A stretch of 10,497 bases of DNA from Candidatus Acetothermia bacterium (GTDB lineage: Bacteria > Bipolaricaulota > Bipolaricaulia > Bipolaricaulales > Bipolaricaulaceae). Below the pieces are notes generated by a model. It did not search any database, was not told the origin of the DNA, and saw only the letters and a list, made by a program, of their open reading frames with translations. Within the stretch, counting starts at the first letter, position 1; each line of letters begins with the position of its first letter. The position numbers were made by a program, and so were the translations under genes. The DNA lies in contig PUMK01000031.1 of NCBI GenBank assembly GCA_003551325.1, positions 1-10,497 of the forward strand, read 5' to 3'. This document shows, piece after piece, positions 4,671 through 10,497 of the stretch.

Positions 4671-6956
4671 ATGAGCAAGGCAAGGGTGACCATAGGCCGC
4701 TGCATCCGAGGCGTTCTTGTCACAGGAGTGGCTGCTCTGCTGCTGGCGAACTGGGCGCCGGCAGGACAGTCGACCACAGGCACCGGCCGCACGATGAGCG
4801 CTCAGCTAGACCGTATCGTGAGCGAGCACAGGAGAAACCCCGCCTTAGGGCAGGCCATCATGGTGGATCAGGGGATCCCGGAAGAAGAAGAGCGTGATCG
4901 TATCACTGTTGTGGCACAGGGGTTTCAACTGGACAGGCATACCGTAGAAAGTTACGGGGGGAGCATTCAAGCACGATATAAGCACAATTGGCAAATCGAC
5001 CTTCCCCTAGACCACGTGGAACTCCTTGCTGCTGAACCCACAGTGGAATACGTACGACTCCCATTGTACGCAAGCACGAACAGCATGACCGCTGAAGCGA
5101 TGCGAGCGGACCTTGGAGGTGATCTGTACCATGCGCGCGAGGTCCTAGGCCAGGGCGTGAAGGTCGCAATCATCGACATCGGTTTTGCCCGTCTGGACCA
5201 GGCGATCGAAGCAGGAGCACTGCCGTCCAACCTGGAGACGCACAATATCGGCGCGGGAAGCCTTGACGGTGGGGGCGAGGCGCATGGCACGCTTGTGGCG
5301 GAGATCGTACATGCCATGGCCCCGGAAGCCGAACTCGCGCTCTACCGAATACGGACCGATCAAGAACTGGCCGAAGCTATGCAGGAAGCAGCGGCATGGG
5401 GAGCGCACATCATCAATGCCTCGCTGGCCTTTCTAGAAGGGAATTGCTTCCACGATGGCACGGGCCCGATCAGTGAGATCGTCCACGACGCGCGCGACCA
5501 CCATAGCATCCTATGGGTGAATGCGGCAGGAAACTACGGGGAAGCGCACTACCAGGCGCCGTTCAGCGACACCACCGGAGACGGCTATCACGATGAGGCT
5601 ATCAGAATGGATTTAGGGGGATGGAATATAGGTGACAGCTTTGGCGTCTACCTGACCTGGGACGACTGGCCACAGAGCACGAACAACTTCGACCTCGTTC
5701 TGTACCGCGGCTCCGATATCAAGGTGCATGAGACAGCACTTCTCCAGACGAGGGAAAACCCCGGAGAGCCGGCTGAGCGGTACTGGCATAGGCTAAGCGT
5801 TGAACATTTGCCGGATGAGTATGAGATCCGTGTGAAATGGGCAGGCCAGGGCGAGCCGCCCGAAGACATGCCATTCAAGCTGTTCGTCCATCCACCTCTG
5901 GTCAGGCTGAGACCTTCTGTCTCCGAAGGAAGCATCCCTGAGCCCGCCTCCTCTCCGGCGGCGTTCACGGTCGGTGCTGTGGCCGCCACAGACTGGGGCT
6001 TGGGGCGACCGCAGCGGTACAGCTCTTGGGGCCCCACGTTGGACGGGTTCCACAAGCCGGACCTTCTGGGTCCTGATGCGACTGCGTCCTTCATGGGGGA
6101 GCCGTTCGGAGGCACGTCAGCTGCTGCGCCGTTCGTTGCCGGAGCAGCAGCGCTGCTCCTTTCCGAAGATCCACGTCGGAGCCCCGAGGACTTGGGGCGG
6201 CTGCTCAAGGAGCGGGCCTGGACCGTGGCTGCTCCCAGGGAACCCCGTGCCGTCGGTGCGGGTCGGTTGCGTCTCGAGGCAGAGGGGCCGAACCTCGTGG
6301 TGACCCAGGCGATCGCGCAGCCGTCGACCATTGAGGTCGGGGGACGCGTGGAAGTCCAGGTGACCATTGAGAACCGGGGGACTGAGGACGCTGGCAGATT
6401 CCTTATAGCCCTCAGGCGCGAAGGCATTCCACAACCGCTAACAGAGCGACTGCTGTTTGGTCTTGGACAAGGCGAGGAGCAGCACATCGTTCTCAGCTGG
6501 GATGTGCCCCAGGACGAGCCGTCCGGTGTCAGGAGTTTCGTTGTGGTAGCCGATCCATATAACTACCTGGATGATATCGACAGAGCCCGTAATACGCGCC
6601 CTGTTGGAATCACAGTCACACGGCCAGAGCCCATGTTCGCCGTGACCTCGCTGGCCTTCCCCAGCAGTATTCCTTCGGATGGAAGCAGGGTGGAGGGCAC
6701 TGTGGAGTTCACCGCACCCACCGACATCGTCAACGCTGTCTTTGACGTTGTGGAGGCCGAGGCGTTCGCTGGGTTCCAGTTCAACCCGAGCCGTGATGCT
6801 CTGAGCTACCGCTTCGACGATGAGACTGGGGAAGGATCCTTCCGGTTCTACGTGTCCGCTCACGGCTCCCAGCATATCACGCTGGAACTCACCCTCCACG
6901 ATCGAGACGGCAACACAACCGAGCCCAAGTCCTTCTCCTTCAACTGCAGGAGGTGA
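4671..6956 (+). CDS. exported subtilisin-like serine protease (S8) with CARDB domain
   Basis: The product has 761 residues. Residues 1-31 are a signal peptide ending APA. Residues 78-134 look like an I9-type prodomain (ITVVAQGF, SYGGSIQARYKHNWQIDLP, VEYVRLPLYAS), the segment that usually chaperones folding and is then cut off. The S8 catalytic domain spans about 160-535 with a complete active site: Asp169 (VAIIDIGF), His205 (AHGTLVAEIVH), oxyanion-hole Asn288 (NAAGN) and Ser483 (GGTSAAAPFVAGAAALL). Between Asn288 and Ser483 lie 195 residues, against about 65 in subtilisin BPN', so roughly 130 residues are inserted. The insert (DLGGWNIGDSFGVYLTWDDW...NFDLVLYRGS) looks like a beta-sandwich. Residues 540-648 resemble CARDB (PNLVVTQAIAQPSTIEVGG, VTIENRGTEDAG). 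Residues 649-761 are beta-rich and unassigned. It should be an active extracytoplasmic endopeptidase, translationally coupled to the binding protein that follows. Confidence 0.93.
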   Translation: MSKARVTIGRCIRGVLVTGVAALLLANWAPAGQSTTGTGRTMSAQLDRIVSEHRRNPALGQAIMVDQGIPEEEERDRITVVAQGFQLDRHTVESYGGSIQARYKHNWQIDLPLDHVELLAAEPTVEYVRLPLYASTNSMTAEAMRADLGGDLYHAREVLGQGVKVAIIDIGFARLDQAIEAGALPSNLETHNIGAGSLDGGGEAHGTLVAEIVHAMAPEAELALYRIRTDQELAEAMQEAAAWGAHIINASLAFLEGNCFHDGTGPISEIVHDARDHHSILWVNAAGNYGEAHYQAPFSDTTGDGYHDEAIRMDLGGWNIGDSFGVYLTWDDWPQSTNNFDLVLYRGSDIKVHETALLQTRENPGEPAERYWHRLSVEHLPDEYEIRVKWAGQGEPPEDMPFKLFVHPPLVRLRPSVSEGSIPEPASSPAAFTVGAVAATDWGLGRPQRYSSWGPTLDGFHKPDLLGPDATASFMGEPFGGTSAAAPFVAGAAALLLSEDPRRSPEDLGRLLKERAWTVAAPREPRAVGAGRLRLEAEGPNLVVTQAIAQPSTIEVGGRVEVQVTIENRGTEDAGRFLIALRREGIPQPLTERLLFGLGQGEEQHIVLSWDVPQDEPSGVRSFVVVADPYNYLDDIDRARNTRPVGITVTRPEPMFAVTSLAFPSSIPSDGSRVEGTVEFTAPTDIVNAVFDVVEAEAFAGFQFNPSRDALSYRFDDETGEGSFRFYVSAHGSQHITLELTLHDRDGNTTEPKSFSFNCRR
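6948..6956 (+). promoter_or_regulatory. Shine-Dalgarno overlapping the subtilase stop codon
   Basis: AGGAGGTGA contains the subtilase TGA stop (6954-6956). Its GGAGG core ends seven bases before GTG 6961 and ten before ATG 6964. Ribosomes finishing the subtilase would stand on the start site of the next gene, so the two are probably translationally coupled. Confidence 0.8.
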
Positions 6957-6963
6957 CGGAGTG

Positions 6964-9900
6964 ATGTACCTGAGGGGCTGGTGTCTGCATGCAGGATTGG
7001 CAGTTGCCTGCTTCGTTGTCCTGATGACAGTAGGGCTTTGCGCACTGGGGCGTACGGGCGCATGGGTGGACGAGGTCATCATCACGGTCGAGGAGGACCC
7101 TTCAGTGGCGATCGACAGCCTGCAGGCGGGGGTGAGCGACATCTACGCAGCTCTTGTCACGGATACTGACTTGTACCGCCGTGTGCTCGAGGATCGGGGA
7201 CTCACCTTCAGAGCAGTTGTCTATGGGTCAAGCGATCTGCGGCTGAACTGCCACGGTCCTGAGTTCGAGGACGGCCGACTAAACCCGTTCTACTCGCAGA
7301 AGGTTCGCGAAGCGCTGAACTGGTTGCTCGATCGGCACCACATCGCCGACGAGATTCTTGGCGGGCTAGGATATCCGAAGTGGACACAGTTCGGCACGAC
7401 GTTCCCGGAACAGGTTGAACGGTATCCGGACATGATCGCCGAGATCGAGGAGCACTACGCGTACGACTTCGATCGGGCCAACCGGCAGATCGCAGCGGGC
7501 ATGCGAGAACTGGGAGCTCGGCAGATCGGCGGCCAGTACTACTACAACGGCGAGCCGGTGAAGATCATCATCGCCAACCGCACGGACCTGCCCCCCTACC
7601 CGGAGGCCGGCGACTACGTGGCTGAACAGCTTAGGACCGTGGGATTCGAGGTTGAGGTCATCTACAGCACTGCCCGTGAACAGGCCGTGCTGCGTGGCCG
7701 GCCGATGGGCGAGGGCGCGGCGCAGCTGTTCACCGGGGGTTGGAGGATGCCGGGGGTATCCCGCACGGAGGTTCACAGCTGGGATCAGTTCTACACGCAC
7801 CGCGTGATGCCCATCGGCCTGTGGACCCACCTCGAGGACGTCATCGTAAACTTCCCCGAGTTCGACGAGGCACAACTGGCGCTCAAGTACTCCGACTACT
7901 CCACGATGGAGGAGCGCAAGGCGCTCGTGGAAATCGCCTCCTGGGGCGCCCTGGAGATGTCAAGCTCAATCTGGATCGTGGAGCCCCTGGGGTTCGTCCC
8001 CCACGTTGCCGACCTGGCGGTCGCGATCGATGCGGCCAGCGGCATCTCCGAACAGTGGCCGTTTACGCTCCACTGGCACGAGGAAGGCGAGCCAGTCGTT
8101 GGCGGCACGGTGAACATGCAGGCCAACCGGATGTTCGTCGAGCCGTGGAACCCGGTGGACGGATCGCCGTTTACCTACGACATGATGGTCACCCGCGACG
8201 CCCTCGGTGAGGGCTACACAGGGCACATGACCCACCCGGAGACCGGCTTGAACCACCCGCTGCTTTACGAGCGCGCCGAGGTGTACATGAGGGAAGGCCT
8301 GCCCGTGACGGTCACTGAGGACCACCTCGAGCTCTACTTCGAGGAAGAAATCGTGGTGCCTGACCACGCGTGGGCCGATTGGGACCACGAGGAGCAGCAG
8401 TTCCTCACCGCGGCGGACCGTGCAGCCAACGACCCGAACTACGAGCAAGTGGCACTGCGGAAGTCGGTGGTCTTCTACCCCGACGACTACTTCGACCGGC
8501 CGCTGCACGATGGCAGCACGTACTCCATTGCCGACCACATCCTGGCCGATATCTTCACCTATGAGCGCGGGCGTAAGGATGGGCTGCTGTACGACCCGGC
8601 CGTCGCCCCCAGCTTCGAGGCAAGCTTCCTGTACTTCAAGGGTGTGATCGTGTACCACGAGGACACACCGTTTGGCGCGCATGAGTCGGGAGCTCCGCTT
8701 GTCGTCGAGTACTACTCGGACGCGTGGTCGCTGGACGCCGAGCAGGCGGTCACTACATGGGCGCCGACCTATGGGACGTATAATTGGTTTGGCTTCTGGC
8801 ACAAGATTGCCGTCGGGAAGATGGCGGCTGTGGACGGGGAACTGGCGTTCACCGAGGACCGCGCCGAGCAGCTCGGCGTGGAGTGGATGGACTACACCAG
8901 GGGGCCGAGCCTGCCCGTGCTCGAGAACTACCTGCAACGAGCGATCCAGACCAACTACATCCCGTACGCGCCAACACTTGGACAGTACATCACCCCTGCC
9001 GAGGCGCGTGAGCGCTGGTCGAACCTGGACGCTTTCTTCCAGGAGTACGGCCACTTCTGGGTCGGCAACGGTCCGTTCCGCATCAAGGAGCTGGACGACG
9101 GTGCCACGAAATATGTCCACCTGGTCAGGTTCGAGGACTACCCGGACCCAGCCGACAGGTGGCTGCATCATGTATCGTCAGGTGAGCCGCTTCGTTTGCC
9201 GCAGGCCGCGTTCACGTTCTCCCCGGACGAACCTGAGGTAGCAACCTTCGTGCGGTTCACCGACGCGTCCCTGACCTCCGACGAGCGCGTGGTGAGCCGA
9301 CACTGGGACTTCGGCGACGGCCGGTCGTCGACGATTCAGAACCCGAGCCATCGCTACACGAGCGCCGGCACATACACCGTGAAGCTAACGGTCACCGACG
9401 ACCACGGGGGCACAGACACCACCACCCGGCGGATCACCGTAGCGGCCCGTCCGCCGCAGGCCGCGTTCACGTTCTCCCCGAACGAACCTGGGATAGACCA
9501 GACCGTGCGGTTCACCGACACTTCCACTGCTCCCGACGGGCGCGTAGTGCGCCGGCGCTGGGAGTTCGGTGACGGGGGATTGTCAACAACTCAGAGTCCC
9601 ACCCATCGGTACAGGAGCGCCGGCACATACACCGTGAAGCTAACGGTCACCGACGACCACGGGAACACAGACACCACCACCCGGCGGATCACCGTGGCGC
9701 GCCGTCCGCCGCAGGCCGCGTTCACGTTCTCTCCAGATGTACCTGAGATAGACGGCCTTGTGCGCTTCAGGGACACGTCCACTGCGCCCGACGGGCACAT
9801 GGTGAGCCGGCACTGGGAGTTCGGCGACGGGCGGTCCTCGACGATTCAGAACCCGAGCCATCGGTACACGAACGCCGGGACGTACACTGTGAAGCTGACG

Positions 9901-10497
9901 GTCACCGACAACCACGGCGCCAGTGACACCACCACCCGGCGGATCACCGTGGCGGGCGGCCCTCCGCAGGCCGCGTTCACGTTCTCCCCGGATGACCCCA
10001 GGGTAGGCCAGACCGTGCGGTTCACCGACACGTCCACGGCCCCCGACGGGCGCGTGGTGAGCCGGCACTGGGAGTTCGGCGACGGGCGGTCGTCGACAGC
10101 TCAGAACCCGCCCCTTCGGTACACGAACGCCGGGACGTACACTGTGAAGCTGACGGTCACCGACAACCACGGCGCCAGTGACACCACCACCCGACGGATC
10201 ACCGTGGCGGGCGGCCCTCCGCAGGCCGCGTTCACCTACGAGCCGCATACAAAGGAGGAGCAACTTTTTGTAAACAAAGAGGTCACGTTCGATGGGTCCG
10301 AATCGCGTGCCCCCGACGGTGACATCGTGCGCTATGCGTGGGACTTCGGCGAGGGGCACACGGCCGAGGGCAAGCTTGTCACCCACACGTACACCGAGCC
10401 GGGCGCGTACACCGTGAAGTTGACCGTGTGGGACGCCCACGCAGCAACGGACACCGCGGAGCGCGAGCTGCAGGTGGTCAAGGGCGGCAGTGGTGGC
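6964..10497 (+). CDS. exported family 5-type solute-binding protein with permuted halves and PKD stalk (3' end outside window)
   Basis: The frame is open from ATG 6964 (or GTG 6961) to the window edge, 1178 codons without a stop. Residues 1-33 are a signal or anchor segment; LAVAC at 12-16 fits a lipobox loosely, but the hydrophobic run continues past it. Residues 35-375 match the part that normally lies second in family 5 binding proteins: VDEVIITVEEDPSVAIDSLQAG, VREALNWLLDRHHIADEILGG (114-134), YVAEQLRTVGFEVEV. Residues 380-733 match the part that is normally first: NPVDGSPFTYDMM, LHDGSTYSIADHI (514 on), VVEYYSD (580), VGNGPFRI (700), FEDYPDPADRW. Five PKD domains follow from residue 747 (WDFGDG or WEFGDG; AGTYTVKLTVTD), then GGSGG. 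It probably binds a peptide or oligosaccharide for an ABC importer. No permease or ATPase gene is visible. From memory, Chloroflexota have similar binding proteins without this PKD tail. Confidence 0.88.
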   Translation, partial: MYLRGWCLHAGLAVACFVVLMTVGLCALGRTGAWVDEVIITVEEDPSVAIDSLQAGVSDIYAALVTDTDLYRRVLEDRGLTFRAVVYGSSDLRLNCHGPEFEDGRLNPFYSQKVREALNWLLDRHHIADEILGGLGYPKWTQFGTTFPEQVERYPDMIAEIEEHYAYDFDRANRQIAAGMRELGARQIGGQYYYNGEPVKIIIANRTDLPPYPEAGDYVAEQLRTVGFEVEVIYSTAREQAVLRGRPMGEGAAQLFTGGWRMPGVSRTEVHSWDQFYTHRVMPIGLWTHLEDVIVNFPEFDEAQLALKYSDYSTMEERKALVEIASWGALEMSSSIWIVEPLGFVPHVADLAVAIDAASGISEQWPFTLHWHEEGEPVVGGTVNMQANRMFVEPWNPVDGSPFTYDMMVTRDALGEGYTGHMTHPETGLNHPLLYERAEVYMREGLPVTVTEDHLELYFEEEIVVPDHAWADWDHEEQQFLTAADRAANDPNYEQVALRKSVVFYPDDYFDRPLHDGSTYSIADHILADIFTYERGRKDGLLYDPAVAPSFEASFLYFKGVIVYHEDTPFGAHESGAPLVVEYYSDAWSLDAEQAVTTWAPTYGTYNWFGFWHKIAVGKMAAVDGELAFTEDRAEQLGVEWMDYTRGPSLPVLENYLQRAIQTNYIPYAPTLGQYITPAEARERWSNLDAFFQEYGHFWVGNGPFRIKELDDGATKYVHLVRFEDYPDPADRWLHHVSSGEPLRLPQAAFTFSPDEPEVATFVRFTDASLTSDERVVSRHWDFGDGRSSTIQNPSHRYTSAGTYTVKLTVTDDHGGTDTTTRRITVAARPPQAAFTFSPNEPGIDQTVRFTDTSTAPDGRVVRRRWEFGDGGLSTTQSPTHRYRSAGTYTVKLTVTDDHGNTDTTTRRITVARRPPQAAFTFSPDVPEIDGLVRFRDTSTAPDGHMVSRHWEFGDGRSSTIQNPSHRYTNAGTYTVKLTVTDNHGASDTTTRRITVAGGPPQAAFTFSPDDPRVGQTVRFTDTSTAPDGRVVSRHWEFGDGRSSTAQNPPLRYTNAGTYTVKLTVTDNHGASDTTTRRITVAGGPPQAAFTYEPHTKEEQLFVNKEVTFDGSESRAPDGDIVRYAWDFGEGHTAEGKLVTHTYTEPGAYTVKLTVWDAHAATDTAERELQVVKGGSGG
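9202..10476 (+). repeat. five in-frame 255-bp PKD-encoding tandem units
   Basis: Units start at 9202, 9457, 9712, 9967 and 10222, an exact 255-bp period (85 codons). Each begins CAGGCCGCGTTCAC and encodes PQAAFT..., then W-D/E-FG-D/E-G and G-T/A-YTVKLTV. Units 1-4 are very similar at DNA level; unit 5 keeps the start and length but has diverged (FTYEPHTKEE, WDFGEG). Stretches within units 3 and 4 differ by a single base over about 120 bp. PKD domains are Ig-like folds used as spacers or for protein and polysaccharide contact, which fits a surface stalk. Unit 4 has NPPLRY where the others have a P-[ST]-HRY pattern. Confidence 0.9.

Noticed and set aside
5648..6487. Open frame of 279 codons on the - strand
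   Set aside because: It is antisense to the subtilase catalytic region; its Ser/Arg/Pro-rich translation has no domain features.
2904..6956. Caspase-like and subtilase genes as recently acquired DNA with different codon use
   Set aside because: A hand count of short samples of the caspase-like and binding-protein genes gave similar G/C-ending codon shares (about 80%), so there is no support from composition.
7966..9171. Long open frame of about 400 codons on the - strand
   Set aside because: It lies antisense to the solute-binding protein, whose + frame has clear family motifs. Long antisense frames are expected where third positions are almost all G/C.
9640..10440. Repetitive open frame of 266 codons on the - strand
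   Set aside because: It is the antisense image of the PKD repeats; its internal repeats only mirror the 255-bp units.
9202..10476. CRISPR-like or satellite repeat
   Set aside because: The period is 255 bp, in frame and protein-coding, with no short repeat/unique spacer pattern.

Overview
The window is GC-rich bacterial DNA (roughly 60% G+C by eye), with strong Shine-Dalgarno sites and every supported gene on the + strand. The taxonomic guess is weak. The solute-binding protein, the prokaryotic serpin and the small WRG..IEH protein all resemble, from memory, proteins of Chloroflexota (Anaerolineae-like); another deep-branching GC-rich phylum such as Bipolaricaulota is possible. There are no rRNA, tRNA, CRISPR or insertion-sequence features.

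Layout. 1-330: 3' end of a gene whose product ends in a surface- or tail-fibre-type C-terminal domain. 331-648: a doubtful short ORF, then a locally AT-rich stretch. 649-873: a small conserved hypothetical protein. 968-2620: a secreted two-domain protein, SnoaL-like (NTF2 fold) plus serpin. 2621-2903: spacer. 2904-4310: a secreted DUF4384 plus caspase-like protein whose nucleophile position reads Ser instead of Cys. 4311-4670: a gene-free spacer with a perfect 13-bp inverted repeat. 4671-6956: a secreted subtilase with an intact triad, a large insertion and a CARDB domain. 6964 to the window end: a very large exported solute-binding protein that is still open at base 10497. Its two sequence halves are in the reverse of the classical family 5 order, and it continues into five PKD domains encoded by 255-bp tandem repeats.

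How they may work together. Four consecutive genes encode exported proteins: a protease inhibitor (serpin), a probable pseudo-caspase, an active-looking subtilisin-like protease and a peptide- or sugar-type binding protein on a PKD stalk. The subtilase and binding-protein genes are almost certainly co-translated, because the Shine-Dalgarno of the second overlaps the stop codon of the first. A reasonable inference is an extracytoplasmic proteolysis and uptake module, in which the subtilase produces peptides, the binding protein captures them, and the serpin and caspase-like proteins control or protect against proteolysis. The sequence shows the domains and gene order; functional coupling is inferred.
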